Assembly (NCBI RefSeq): GCF_016801865.2
Contig: NC_068938.1
Coordinates: 113,796,615-113,860,614 of the forward strand
Source of the DNA: Culex pipiens pallens
Lineage: Eukaryota; Arthropoda; Insecta; Diptera; Culicidae
Length of the DNA: 64,000 bases
Direction: 5' to 3'
Positions within the stretch are counted from its first letter, which is position 1; every line of letters starts with the position of its first letter. This document shows, piece by piece, positions 45,518 to 57,369 of this stretch. The translations under genes and the position numbers were made by a program. Below the pieces are notes generated by a model. The model saw only the letters and a program-made list of their open reading frames with translations. It made no database searches and was not told where the DNA came from.

Positions 45518-47766
45518 AAATTAATTATTTTTTTTTCAACGTTCTCACACTGAAAATTGCGAATTGCGAATTATACTTCCCCCCTATCCCTCTCGACCAA
45601 AAAATATATCAGCCTAAGTTTCATAATAAATGTTTAAGGAAGAGAAAAAAGTAAGAAATTCGAAATAAACTCAATAAATTTGATTTGAAAATTTTGTCAG
45701 CAATTTCAAGAATGACTTCTTCACATTTTTTCTAATTTATTATTCATATTTGTTTGTCCTTTATTTTTCCTTACCATTTTGAGGGCAACATTTTAATACC
45801 GGCTAAAGCTTGCATAATTATTTATTCATGTTTTTGATTGATTAAATTTTGCTATGATAAAAAGAGATATCAGTTCATATTTCAAAAGATTTATTTTTCG
45901 CAAACTTAACGAACGTTATAAACGTCCATCATAGCCGATGAAAAACTAGTGAGAAATATTTTATATCATAAAACTTGACGTCTTGACACAATCCAGCTAT
46001 CTAGTGCATGTTGATGTACTATCCCATGGATGTAAAGTCTGTACATCACACAACTGTCAGGCAAAAGTGTCCACATAAATTCACAGAGAATGCATTTCTC
46101 AGTGGACTTTTTGTCAACCCTATTTGAGTGACAAATTTTAAACAGTCAGTTTCAGTCATGTTCAACTACTGCAATTGTGGTTAATCTCCATTGAAACGGA
46201 AAAGAAATTTATCAGATTCAACCAAAGGAACTTCACTTGAATGGATTTAAATTGTACGTGCGATGAAAGTATAAACCATTCCCCGAAAAGAGAGGACTCC
46301 CAAAGGAGGAGCGAAAACTGTAATCATTTACGAGACGAGTCTCTTAGCACATTATTTGAAATGAGCCAGGCATGCGGCAACAGATAAACTACTTCCGCGC
46401 TCGGCAACTCTCAACTCTACCACCCTCTTGAGGGACTCCCGGCGGAACATCAGGTATGAATGAGGCTTTCGCTGCCTTCACGAGATAAGGCCGGTGGGGA
46501 GCCCGGAAGTGGAAATAGAATTAAACTCCACGGTGGGAAAATTCCGTAATGCCTCACCCTTTCCCGGGGATTTCCCCTTCCCACTGACACAACTTTTTTT
46601 GGTTGAATGGCATCTGCAGAGGGGGAGCCGTTTTTCGTGCCTCAAGACAATAAAATTGCTTTCTAAAGAACCACCAGAGGGAGATACTTTTTAATGAACC
46701 ATGTAACGATATGTATATATGTTTTTGGGAGCAACTAGGGACGACAGGAAGTTTGAGGCCGTGCCGAGGGTTTAGTGTTTGTTAAAGGGGGTCATTATGG
46801 TACTAGTGGGGAAGTTAATTTGAAAACATATAATTAGTAATGAGAACATGTTATCACTTCCGGCAGAATAATGTTCACAACTATTTCAATGGACTCGGTG
46901 GAACTTTAAAACAAATTGTTTGAACCAGGCTTGAGTTTAAGTATGCCAAATGATAGAGTGATATTATAAGAGAAAACAACAATTTTATAAAATTGTGTTT
47001 CAAACAAAAACTTCGGAACAAAACCATTAAAATCCTCATGGAATACCACAAATGTGTGAAAATGGCATGATACTGTCAGCAGCAATTTTTTACATCATAA
47101 ATTCAAATGTGTCGAGCAGTTGTACATATTCACTTTCATGAGAAAGTTTGCGTTTTTTTTATCACGACCGTTGTTTTTAGGCTGTGTATTTTTTCCCCTA
47201 TCCTGCTCCAAGGATGGACTGATGCCAAGAATGGGCCCACGAAAATGGTGACGATTATTGCTCACCTACAAAAAATATTGTGGCTTAGGCATTTGCCCTG
47301 CTGCTGGTTGGTGAACTGTCCCGAGGGTGTGGCAGCCAGAAAAACGTGGGTGATAAATTTAGCAACTTAGTATAATCCGTATAAGCTTGTTTTTTAGTTG
47401 GAATGTTTTTTCCTGTGTTGTGTTGCTTTTGTGCCTCGTGTGAGGTGCATTTTTTTAGGATTTGTTAGAGGTGTTTTTTCATATTTGTACGTTTTCGTGC
47501 GCAAGTGAATTGATTTATATAGAAAAATGCTTTTTATCTATTTTCTATAAAAGATCATGGAAATTTCATCCATGTGAAATGGTACATAAGGGGTTACATA
47601 CATGTAAATCGGCAAAAATGTCGGAGGTTGGTATGAGGACACATTTATTTTTTTTAAATCTGATTACAAGATATTAGGATACACATTTTCATCTTTCAAC
47701 AAAACAAATTTGGAGAAATTTGGTATACAAACTTGCCGAGATATAGCTATTAGCAGTTTCAAAAAA
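45518..47766. other. Intron, no gene seen
   Basis: AT-rich to 46250. 46260-46700 is a GC-richer, possibly unique patch. 47400-47700 is T-rich. Nothing supportable beyond that. Confidence 0.35.
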
Positions 47767-48500
47767 CGGGTGCCACGATATCTCAACACTGCTTTGACCA
47801 AATCGGCACAACATTTTGGTGAGGACTTGTTAAACCGGTCCCGTGTGCATGACAAAGGCCGATTTTCAGAAAGTTTATTAAAAATAAGATAAAAATATTT
47901 TTATGTTTTTCATATGAAAAATAGTTGGTTTTTGATTTTTGCGTTTTTTTAAAAGGCAATTTTTTTAATTTGGGCTTCGTCATATACACGGGATATGTCT
48001 TTAGAGTCAAAAAAAAAATATCAAATTATTCGCTCTACAGCATTGCCTTGGCGTTCTCGATTGCGAGATTCCTACTCGAAACTAAGTGTCCGAAGGCTTG
48101 ATTGTTGAGGCAACTGTAAACCTCTTTTTACACCTTAGTTTCCATCCACCCCTGGATTCGAACTGACGACCTTTGTGTTGTGAGTCCAAATGCCTACCAG
48201 CGACTCCACCGAGGGAGGACCAAGGGAGACGACTCCTACACCTGGATTGAGCTATCGACCTAACCCTTTAGGTTAGACCGGGGCCAACATTTACTTCCCC
48301 ATCCGACGGATGGCGTTGTGAGACAAATCTCGTCTCGAAAAATGCCAGCGGGACCGTGTCTGGGATCGAACCCAAGTCGACTGGGTGAGAGGCAGCCACG
48401 CTTACCCCTAAACCACGGTCCCGGATCTTGCGTCTTTAGAGTCTTCACATCAAATTTCAACCAATTTGGTCCATCCCATCTCGAGATATCGTGGCACTCG
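47767..48500. mobile_element. Foldback element interrupted by a SINE
   Basis: The left arm (CGGGTGCCACGATATCTCAA) and right arm (TCTCGAGATATCGTGGCACT) match the intact copy at 32660-32944. The extra sequence is exactly 48009-48443, the SINE plus one target duplication. Confidence 0.8.
48009..48431 (-). mobile_element. Twin-type SINE with two tRNA-related units
   Basis: GTCTTTAGAGTC is duplicated at 47997-48008 and 48432-48443. On the minus strand the first unit has A-box GTGGTTTAGGGGTAAGCG and B-box GGGTTCGATCCC, and the second has GGTGGAGTCGCTGG and CAGTTCGAATCCAGG. They are separated by a spacer with GTCTAACCTAAAGGGTTAGG. A T-rich run forms the 3' end on that strand. Twin SINEs with two tRNA-related regions were described from Culex. 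Confidence 0.85.
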
Positions 48501-48917
48501 TAAATCAATTCGGTGTTTAGAGAAAAACGCTCAGAAAGTTTGACGGGCTGCTTAGTGCAAGGCAAAATTTTAAGCTTAATTCGTCTCTTACTCAGTTTAA
48601 TCATGATATATCTTCTTGAAACTTTCAGGAGTGATTAAAAATCATCTTTTTAGTGGATTCGTAAATTTTCTGTAATATGAAATTTTGTGATTTTTTACAA
48701 CTATGTAACCCCTTAAAAAAACCCATAAGTTTCATAAAAATTAAACATTGGGATCAAATATCAAATTTGATTTGATAAAATTGATTCATTCATTATAAAT
48801 GGGAAACACGAAAACAAGAGACAAGCATAAAAAAACAAGTGCACACTTGCTTTCCTTTGATAACACTGACCTACAAAATTTTACAAAAATGATTTCGAGG
48901 ACTCAACTCAAGGGGAA

Positions 48918-49615
48918 CCATAAAGTTTGGGGACTCCGGAAATATGTGCACTTTGAATTTTTCAAAAATATTTGGACTGGGCCGAATGGTTTGTCTCCAA
49001 AGTTTATATGGAGATTTAAGGCGGTTCTTTGCTGTTGCATACAAGCAAAAATTGCATGCAATATTTGGGAGTAGCGAACAGCACTAATTACAAACTTTTA
49101 ACAAAAATCATTCGGCCCAGTTTAAATATTTTTGAAACAACCCGAGCAGACGGAAATAACTTGGGAATAACATTCTTTGTTATTTGAAAATACTAGGCCA
49201 ATAACATTTTATGTTATTTATAACAGGATTTGTTATTCGCCGTTATGATTTTTTTGTTATTGAATTGTTATTGTAATAACAGACTAATAACATTTTACGT
49301 TATTTTTCGAACAAATCTTTGTTATTATTTTTTGTTATTTTAACAACTAATCCGATCATCCCAATAACGTTTGGAGTTATTCTTCCATAACAAAAAATGT
49401 TATTCTCAAGTTGTTTTTGCTGTCAATCAATATCAGACCAATAACAATTTTTGTTATGATAACATAAACTGTTATTGAACTCTTATGCAAAAATGGATTT
49501 TTCAAGATTATTCCATAACACTTTCTGTTATTTTAACAGTATTTGTTATTGAAATGGCATGAATTTAGTTATTACCGTCTGTTCGGGAATCAAAGTGCAC
49601 ATGTTTCTGGGGACC
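48918..49615. mobile_element. Hairpin element split by a nested MITE
   Basis: The left arm (CCGGAAATATGTGCACTTTG, then AAATATTTGGACTGGGCCGA) pairs with TCGGCCCAGTTTAAATATTT at 49111-49130. It also pairs with TCAAAGTGCACATGTTTCTG at about 49589-49608. The MITE 49141-49587 separates the two right-hand pieces. Confidence 0.7.
49141..49587. mobile_element. MITE of the CCCGAGCAGACGG family, intact copy
   Basis: 447 bp, with ends CCCGAGCAGACGGAAATAAC and GTTATTACCGTCTGTTCGGG. GTTATT/AATAAC motifs recur about twenty times throughout and supply much of its secondary structure. Confidence 0.8.
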
Positions 49616-49861
49616 ACAAAATTTGTGCTTCTCCTCGAAGCGGAGAATTGTTTTTGGTCGGTGTAATCGAATTGAAAGTTGCATTCGTGAACAGATTTCA
49701 TCACAAATTTACAAATCAATGTAAGCTGTTTACGATAACGGGAAATGGTTTTGTGCTGGATACTAAATAGTGGTTCGCAAAACGGCCTCAATTTTGAACT
49801 GTCAAAGTGGAACCAATTTACTGTTCGCCAAAAGTAGAGAGTATTCCTATCGATCATTATA

Positions 49862-50007
49862 ATTTTTTTTTAAAAAGGTCCAATAAACCAAATTTTCAGT
49901 TTTTGCTTTTTGGGTGTTTGTCAATATCCCTGACTCAAGACGGTTTCAAAAACACTCAAAAAGCAAAAACTGAAAATTTGGTTTATTGGACCTTTTTTAA
50001 AAAAAAT
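49862..50007. repeat. Hairpin repeat, copy B
   Basis: The arms GGTCCAATAAACCAAATTTT and AAAATTTGGTTTATTGGACC are perfect complements, extended by CAGTTTTTGCTTTTTGGGTG and its near-complement. The loop lies near 49921-49950. Confidence 0.85.
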
Positions 50008-51488
50008 CCAGATATGTGGCTTTTGAGGACCTGATGTTGAAGTCAACATATCTTAAGAAAAATGAAGGCGAGATCGTTATTTTTTTTTAAATTATGGATG
50101 GAAGTAGTTTATGAAGTCGATACGGTTGTATCCATCCAGAAGCTGTCGTTATCGTTTGGTTCCGTTTGAAAACCTACTGGTTTAGTGAAAATCTTTTCTG
50201 TTTGTTGGATCAGCTTCGCTGAGATTAGCGATGTTTATTTGCTGGACCAGGAAGAGCTGCAGGATTACAAAATCAGCCAGGGAATTTATCTGCGACACCG
50301 CAGAATGACACTCTAGCCGCAGTTCTTCGTCACCCGTAAAAATGAAAAATGTCTTGTAACCGATCGAAAACACACAAAATTTGCAAGGAAAAAAACGTAA
50401 AAAATTAGACAAAATTAAACACATACTACTGATTATAAAAAAGCTCATTTATCAGTAAGAAAAAAGTCATGCTTGTGCTTGAACAGCCTCCTACTTTATA
50501 GAAGTAAACAAAGTGGGATCATTCGAAAATCACGTTACGCATTCTCTCTATTCATCACCCAGGTTTTGTGCATGTATCTAAAGTGATTTTCTTCACATCG
50601 TTCCGTAGCATTCATGAAAAACTTCCGGAAATTATGAAGTGTCCCTCAATTCCGATCCATAGATATCTTCCAAGAATATCAAGCCCCATGCACATCAGGT
50701 GGAAAGCCAAAGAAAAAGCCGGTCACACATCGCGTATATCGACGTCGTCGTGCTATCATGTCGCACCCGCCATTTCGACGTTCCGAGAAAAACGCGTTTT
50801 AATGTTTGACCTTGAATATACAAAAACGAAAGCACACATTGTAAACAATAACAAACACGTTTTGTTTGGTTGACCATTCTGTGCATTGTCCCGAAGTTTG
50901 GTTGTATTTGGTTGCTGGAGTCCCGAGTTATAATTACAAATGTTTACGGTAGTCTGACTTGTACGTGCGTCAAACGCATCCTGACCTGAAATCCCTTTGG
51001 CCAATTGTCACACTTACATCGATTTTCAGGGAGTGACAAGATAGCACGACAAGATTGAAACTACTTTCATATGTAAAGTGACAAAAATGCACGGAGTTTT
51101 TTCGGTTTTTGGTGAATATCTCAGGATTGAAATCGAATTTTGAGGATCTGTGAAGGTCAACAGGTGAGGCATTGTGCTGCACAAAATGGCGTTCTTAACT
51201 CAAAATGCACGTACGACAAGTTAGCACGATGGCGACGATATGCTTTCCTTCATAAGAACGGTCTAGCTTTCTTTTTGGCTCCGTTGTCCATCATCGACAT
51301 GTATCTATTCGCAATAGATAAGAGCGAGAGAGTGTGAGCGAGGGAGATAGAAAGCGTTTCCTCATAATAAAAGGTTGCCTTTGATAGGATCGTCGGATTA
51401 TGAAAATAAAAGCATCCATGTTTCTTTCGATCCTTGCCGTGTTCCCACGGCTGGAGGAAAGTCAATATGGATTCAATGGGGGTGGACT
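50008..51488. other. Intron, no gene seen
   Basis: It contains the phrase GTGCTATCNTGT-GCAC in two places (about 50748 and 52063), part of an unclassified repeat. No coding signal is accepted. Confidence 0.3.
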
Positions 51489-52304
51489 GTTAGGGTGGTC
51501 TTTTATTTTCTTTTTGTAAGCAAACCCAAGAAAATGTGGATACAACATTGAAATATTTTGGATGGTTCAGAAATAAAACTTATAAACGCTTTCAAAAAGT
51601 TCAACAGGACAAATTTGGCCTGTAAACTGGTTTTTGTGACCTCCGAGTCCATTTTCAATCCGATATGAATTTTATGAAATTCAACAAACCGACCATTGAG
51701 TAATATTATATTGGTTAGAATTCGAAGGTGACTCGAAATTTTGGAGGCGTTGATTTTCCTGAACCCGGTTATTTTAATTTATAAAAAAATACAATACATA
51801 CAATAGGAAAATATTTACAAAATAAAACTATTATATATACACTCCGTTTTAAGCTGTTAGCGTGCGATATACACGTCTTCAAATATATTTCACAAAAGTT
51901 GAGCTATGGATTATCTTTATTGGTAATACACACAAGAATATTTTCCACAACTTGGAATGACAAATGCGGATGGATAATTGCACCATAAAAATTACAGAAA
52001 ATTAGATCCTTAATTTGGTCTAAATCACATCTGAAATCTCATTAACACGTCGTCGTTTTCGTGCTATCTTGTTGCACGTGCTTTTGGGTAAAATTGAGTT
52101 GTGATAGCAATTTAATTCAAGTGTAATAGATCTATTACAATCAAGATAATCCATAGCTCAACTTTTGTAAAATATATTTGAAGACGTGTATATCGCACGC
52201 TAACAGCTTAAAACGGAGAGTATATAATAGTTTTATTTTGTAAATATTGTCCTTAGAATATAAGCAATGGCCAAAATCAGTTTCCAACTATCGACCACCC
52301 TAAC
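51489..52304. mobile_element. MITE with GTTAGGGTGGTC ends and internal foldback
   Basis: The outer inverted ends are GTTAGGGTGGTC (51489-51500) and GACCACCCTAAC (52293-52304). Inside, about 110-bp arms at roughly 51811-51923 and 52143-52253 pair closely (CACAAAAGTTGAGCTATGGA against TCCATAGCTCAACTTTTGTA). Confidence 0.8.
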
Positions 52305-53192
52305 CCACATATAAGTTGCATGTATTCACCGGTTGTGACAGATGGTGTGCCGGCCCGGCCTGTGTCTTTTAAGGTTTAATGTATTCATACTTGTCCGTCC
52401 GTACCGTAAGATGGATACATAAATAATCGACGTGACTGACAGATGGGGGATGGCAACGCCAAGAAGTCGTCCTTCTTTTTCTTCTTCTTCTTCTGCATCA
52501 TCTTCATACCTGAGCCCGACCAGGTCGTTTATATCTATTTGATAGGGTTTCCGATCGAGTGAATAATTTAAATGGGCGCGCAGGCACGCCAGATGGACAA
52601 GTGTTTTGATAGCTGTTTTTGCTCTCTTCCACTCGGTCCTAGTGTGGGGTAAAAAAAAAGGGTGGAAAAGTCTTTATTCACTTTTGGCACGGCAAAGTTG
52701 CGGCGTGGGGCCGAAGAAGTAAACCTAAAGAGATAAGGAAGTTGTTATGCTGAGAGCAGATTGCTGGGAAAATCGTTTCCATTCTACGAGCCCCGCATCG
52801 GCTTAGGAAGGCTGCAGCAGAGGTGGGAAAGATGTCAAGTCCTTGAGCCGGCTCAAGTGGATAGCCTTCTTCAGTAAGTTTTGATGAGTTTGTGATAAAT
52901 GGACACTGGCCAGATTGTAAGCTATCTCCGGTTTGGGCAGTGGAAAGTTGTTCTTGCATCGAACTGGCTCAGGGAAGGGTTGATTTTTTGTTAATGAAGA
53001 ACTATAGTTTGATGGAGACGCTTGGTGGCTGTGGTTTAGTTTGACACACCATGCGCCTCCATCGATGTTTTATCATGATTAATGATATTTACATTAATTT
53101 CTACCCGTTCAGTCCCGGGCTTTTGAAGTGGATGTGGTGGGTTAATGAATGAATAAAGTATAAAAGGAACTCTGCGGTTTAATCGCACTCAC
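52305..53192. other. Intron downstream of exon 3
   Basis: A TTC trinucleotide-rich stretch lies at 52472-52492. The minus-strand frame at 52678-52959 lacks homology and a splice context and was not accepted. Confidence 0.35.
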
Positions 53193-53767
53193 CTTGCTGC
53201 ATCCGGAGCCGGAGGTTGCGGGTTTGGCTGTGGTCAACGGATCCCCAAAGCTGGCCGGATCGTCCAGGTTCACCTCCCAGGCTATGCTGTGGCGTTTGCT
53301 AGGTGTGACCGGAGCTGAAAGCGACGGTGGGGGTGGCACCGTGACCGGTCCCGGGGGTGGCGGCAGTGATGATTCCTCCAACGAGTCCTCGGAGAACCGT
53401 TCCTCGTCACTATCCTCATGCCTCGGCTGCTTGCCATTGCGTGGCCGCGTTGGTCGCGTGAATTCGACGGCACTGCTGGTGGCAAATATTCGATTCGTAA
53501 CCAGACCGTGGTTGTAGTTGATGTTCAGTGGCACTCCATGGGTGGGCGACAGGGACGAGTTGTTCTCGGACTCGTTGTTTTCCGGGGACGAGGTCTCCTG
53601 TGAGGACTGTGAGTTGTCCGACGGATAGTTGCCAGGTCGACAGACTGCGGTGGCGGCAGCAGACCCGTGTCGTTCGATTGATCCGGGCAGGTTTCGGGAG
53701 GGAAGGCGTCTGGGTGGGGACGCCCTGCCGGGGTAGATGGTCACCGGGTGCTCGTTAACTATGGGCT
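53193..53767 (-). CDS. gukh: gukh-like exon 3, large, Pro- and acid-rich
   Basis: The acceptor is CATTTTCCGCAG, entering in phase 1 (G/AG gives Glu). The donor is AAG/GTGAGT, leaving in phase 0. This is the largest visible exon, with 191 codons. It starts EPIVNEHPVTIYPGRASPP, then has an Asn/Ser-rich stretch (SQETSSPENNESENNSS). A conserved-looking block NYNHGLVTNRIFATSSAVEF is followed by an acidic stretch (HEDSDEERFSEDSLEESS) and polyproline (SLPPPPGPVTVPPPPS). It closes with a basic RHSIAWEVNLDDP motif. Proline runs of this kind often bind SH3, WW or profilin-type partners; that role is inferred here. GC content is well above the flanking introns. Confidence 0.85.
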
Positions 53768-54464
53768 CTGCGGAAAATGAGAAAATCGAACGTTGTATTA
53801 TGTATGCTCGCTCAGCTGACTTTGAACGCAAGCAATGAAATAATCGTACAAACGTAATCATTGATGGTCGTAAAATCACGTCGATGGCCGCCAGTTTGAA
53901 CTGGCTAAGGACCGTCGTAATTTATGTGTGTAATTTAAGTCGCAGCGTAAATTTATCGACCACAACGAGGGAAATATCTTTGATGATGTTGAATAATGTT
54001 TCAAGCTTGCTTTGAACAATTGCTAGTTTTTCCACCAAGAAATCTTGATTATTAATTTATTTTAGAAAAACAATGTTCGGAGTTTTTATCATTCAGTGAT
54101 TAGATCTGCGGGCTTCAGTCACGACAGGGGTGAGATTGGGTCAAAGTGATGACCCAATGAAACTTAAATCTGTCCAAGGGACATTTTACGAAAACTTTGC
54201 TGAAAAAATCAAGTTCCTAGCACAAATCCTATCAAGGGGTGAGATTGGGTTAATTTTCAAACGATTGGCTTTGGTGACGTAATATTTGAACGATCCCTTT
54301 AAGGTCCCTTTATGTTGTCGAATTTGCAAACATTGAAATGTTTTCCACAAACATTCTTTTCCGATTTTGGATAAAAAATGGTCGATCTAAAAAAAATCAG
54401 CGAAATGGATGAAAAATATAGACGAGTTTGAAAAAATTTAAATCTTTGAAAATTCGACAGCATA
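53768..54464. other. Intron, no feature seen
   Basis: AT-rich intron; GGGGTGAGATTGGGT occurs twice (about 54129 and 54237), a relic of a common repeat. Confidence 0.35.
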
Positions 54465-54631
54465 TACACGGAGAAAAAAGAGTTCCCAAAATCGTGAACA
54501 AGCGTTCATGAATATGGGAACCACGAAATAAATGTTCAAATGCCATGGTACTTTTTTTTTACACTTTGTTCGAGGTTCCCATTTTCGTGAACGCTTGTTC
54601 ACGATTTTGGGAACTCTTTTTTCTCCGTGTA
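54465..54631. mobile_element. Palindromic MITE, 167 bp
   Basis: The ends TACACGGAGAAAAAAGAGTT and AACTCTTTTTTCTCCGTGTA are perfect complements. The arms continue through CCCAAAATCGTGAACAAGCG and its complement, leaving a short centre near 54550. Partial copies lie at about 35-120 and 22690-22789. Confidence 0.9.
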
Positions 54632-55511
54632 GTTACGGATTTATTTACAGGATTTCTATCTGTGTAGAATTCATCAAATTCCACCATAATTTGGAAAAAT
54701 GTTGGAACAATCCTTCACGTTACAAGTTTTCCGATATATTTTTTTTATTAGAAATTTCGAGAGGTGTTTAGTTCTTTGATCCATAATCACCCCACTTCAA
54801 GAAAAAGATATTCGCCAGTACCACGAAACATCCCTACAACTTCAACTGCACAAATTATTCAAACAACATGCAAATGAATTCGTAAGTGGCCTTCCAGGCA
54901 TACGCCATACCACAGTTTGCAGTCCTAAGCAACTTCATCTCCAAAAGCTGAATTTTGCGTACATTGACGGACCCGGAAGTGTTCGAACGCGCTTTAAGAA
55001 CGGGGTATGAAATTGTACAAAAAAAAAGAACCATCGTGCACTGTACCAAGTAATGTGAGCTTCTACCTTCCGGGGACAGCGTAAATTTTGAGTTGGAAGG
55101 GTGTCCGTTTGGGGTAAATAACGCGACATTAACTCCCACAGGATTTTCTAATCCCCGGTGGCGCACTTTACTGGCGACGGAAGGGATAAAAATGATGCTT
55201 AATGAGATAGCTGATGAGCGCCGCGGGTGGTGGTTGGCGTTGGGGGGAATGAAGAAGATTAGGTTCCAAGGATTTGGATACTCGTAAAGTTGGAGAAATA
55301 TTAGCCAAATAAAAACTCGCCGTGAAATTATTATTGCACATTCCATACTTTAATGTTTTCTTGCATTAAAGTTATGCAGACGTCAAATTTTATATCTGAA
55401 TTCTTCAAAAATTTAATGTGTAAATTTTTGCACTTTACAAATTTGGAAAGTATTTACACACCACAACTATTTAAAACATTATTTGATCAAGATTTTTATT
55501 GTAAAACTAAC
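54632..55511. other. Intron between exons 2 and 3
   Basis: 54850-55290 has slightly raised GC and longer frames on both strands, without homology. No repeat boundary is seen. Confidence 0.35.
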
Positions 55512-55704
55512 CTGGCATCCGCGTCATCCCCCGCAGGACGGCGTCGTGTACGGCGCTGATCCCGATGCCCCCGAGTTGGTTCCGGTCGTCGTCTAGACTG
55601 CCTCCGCTCGGCGGCGGTTCGCTTGGTCCGGTTGGTTTGGGCGGGCTGGAACATGGAAGACTTGCGTATCGCGTGGGTAAAACGTTGGAGGGTCGCGTCT
55701 TTGG
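55512..55704 (-). CDS. gukh: gukh-like exon 2
   Basis: The polypyrimidine acceptor CTCTCTCTCGTTTCAG is followed by an open phase-0 frame, and the donor is G/GTTAGT in phase 1. There are 64 codons plus one base. The product is Pro/Ser-rich and then Asp-rich: RYASLPCSSPPKPTGP, PPPSGGSLDDDRNQLGG, and ends AVLRGMTRMP. There is no in-frame Met near its start, so it cannot be a first exon, and simple ATG-based ORF finding misses it. The 6.5-kb intron upstream holds a satellite array and several SINEs. Confidence 0.75.
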
Positions 55705-56640
55705 CTGAAACGAGAGAGAGAAAGATGTAAACTATACTCAGCTTTTACACAAATATTAGATTTGTAAATGCGGTATGATTAGTGAAATGTATTTTTCAAG
55801 TCTTGTGCGCTTCCGCAGGATTAGAGCAAACATCTTCTAGGATAGTTTCGCTTGAAAATTCTTACAGCAGCAGCTTGGATCTCTGCTAAGTGGAACCATA
55901 ATCGTTCCGGCTTTTGCCCATTTCGTCTCTGCACGATACAGGGTGGAATATATTTTAACTTCTTTTTTTTCTGTCGGTAGTCTACCGAAAACTGCTTCAG
56001 ATTCCTCGCTTGAGATTGTATTTTGATGTGATTTATGTCGGTAAAACGAAATTGGTAGGACAAAATTTTCATGTTATGCCACTACAGCGTTTTGCCGGTC
56101 TTGGTCCTCGGAGTTGGCGGAGCTTCTCCAAGACCACAGAAAATATATAGTGTGGGGCCAGAACCCGGAGCCAGAAGCATCAGGAACCGTTCCGTCCCGC
56201 AGCAGATAGACTGTGGGAGATGTTGAAGATGGGTGTTTAAGATATGTTATGGTCGGGAACAACGAAAATCAAATACACTCGGATAGCATCCTGCCCGCAA
56301 AACGTTTACTTCACTCGTTGGGAGCCAGTGTTGGGAGCAAGTATCGTACTTGGGAGACAGTTTTCGGCTGGTCTCTTTCGGTCCTTTTATTTTGTGGACA
56401 GATATGCTCGGTATATGCCAATTTAAATTGAGCAAATTTATTAGAATTATTTGCATACGACATTCATTCCAGAGCGTGGCATCCATTAGCGAAGATTGAA
56501 TGATTTTGATGTTGAGTAATAAAATTGTATGGAGAGAAAAATAACACACGTTGTCAAGCTATTACTTTTTTCCGAGTTTTTATTACTTTTTTTTTTTGCC
56601 GAGATCAGGTTTAGTAAAGTTAAACTATTTTTTCATGCTC
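55705..56640. other. Intron upstream of exon 2
   Basis: 56080-56260 is a GC-richer patch with no recognised homology. Nothing else is supportable. Confidence 0.35.
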
Positions 56641-56674
56641 AGTTTAATAACAGGATAGAATATGTGCGTTTGTC

Positions 56675-56915
56675 TGTCCCACCCGTGTGGATCAATCGGA
56701 CCGCGCACTGGACTACCAATCCAGAGGTTGCTGATTCGAATCCCGCGGCGGGCGCTCTAAAATTCTTTGTGTAAATATGGGTATCCGGCGCCGTCGCTCC
56801 GTGCCGTACTCAAACACTTAGGAGCCCAGGGCGGCGAAGTCCTTGTAGATAAAAGGAAGACACTAGTGGTTGGTACTAGCAATGGTGGCCGACAGCTATA
56901 AAGTCAACTTCGTTC
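56675..56915 (+). mobile_element. tRNA-derived SINE, 15-bp TSD
   Basis: ATATGTGCGTTTGTC is duplicated at 56660-56674 and 56916-56930. The head is tRNA-like: GTGGATCAATCGGACCGCG (A-box region), CTGGACTACCAATCCAGAG (anticodon-arm-like) and TGCTGATTCGAATCCC (B box). The 3' part contains GCCCAGGGCGGCGAAGTCC. The length is 241 bp. Confidence 0.85.
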
Positions 56916-57097
56916 ATATGTGCGTTTGTCCAAATTTGGCAAGTTATTTCACGTTCTAAATTAAGAAGCTAAATCCTTTTTGCCTTCCTCACTGAGGTAA
57001 GGCTATAATCCTGCTCCAAAATTGAACTTTTTATTTTAAGCTCGAAAACCCACCTTGATGTATACATATCGACTCAGAATTGAAAACTGAACAAATG

Positions 57098-57172
57098 TCT
57101 GTGTGTATGTGTGTGTGTATGTGTGTGTGTGTATGTGTGTGTGTATGTGTGTGTGTATGTGTGTGTGTATGT
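57098..57172 (+). repeat. TG/TATG microsatellite
   Basis: Runs of GTGTGTGTATGTGTG. The minus-strand frame with HTHI repeats here is only a reflection of it. Confidence 0.9.
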
Positions 57173-57369
57173 GACCAATAATGTCACTCAGTTTTCTCAG
57201 CACTGGCTGAACCGATTTTGACCAAACCAGTCGCATTCGACTTGGTTTAGGGTCCCATACGGTGCTATTGAATTGTTTGAAGTTTCGATAAGTAGTTCAA
57301 AAGTTATGTATAAAAATGTGTTTTCGCATATTTTCAGAAGTTGAATAAATGGCAGTAAACTGAACCAAA

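Noticed and set aside
54532..54771. Plus-strand 79-codon frame
   Set aside because: Begins inside the palindromic MITE and runs into AT-rich intron; no coding evidence.
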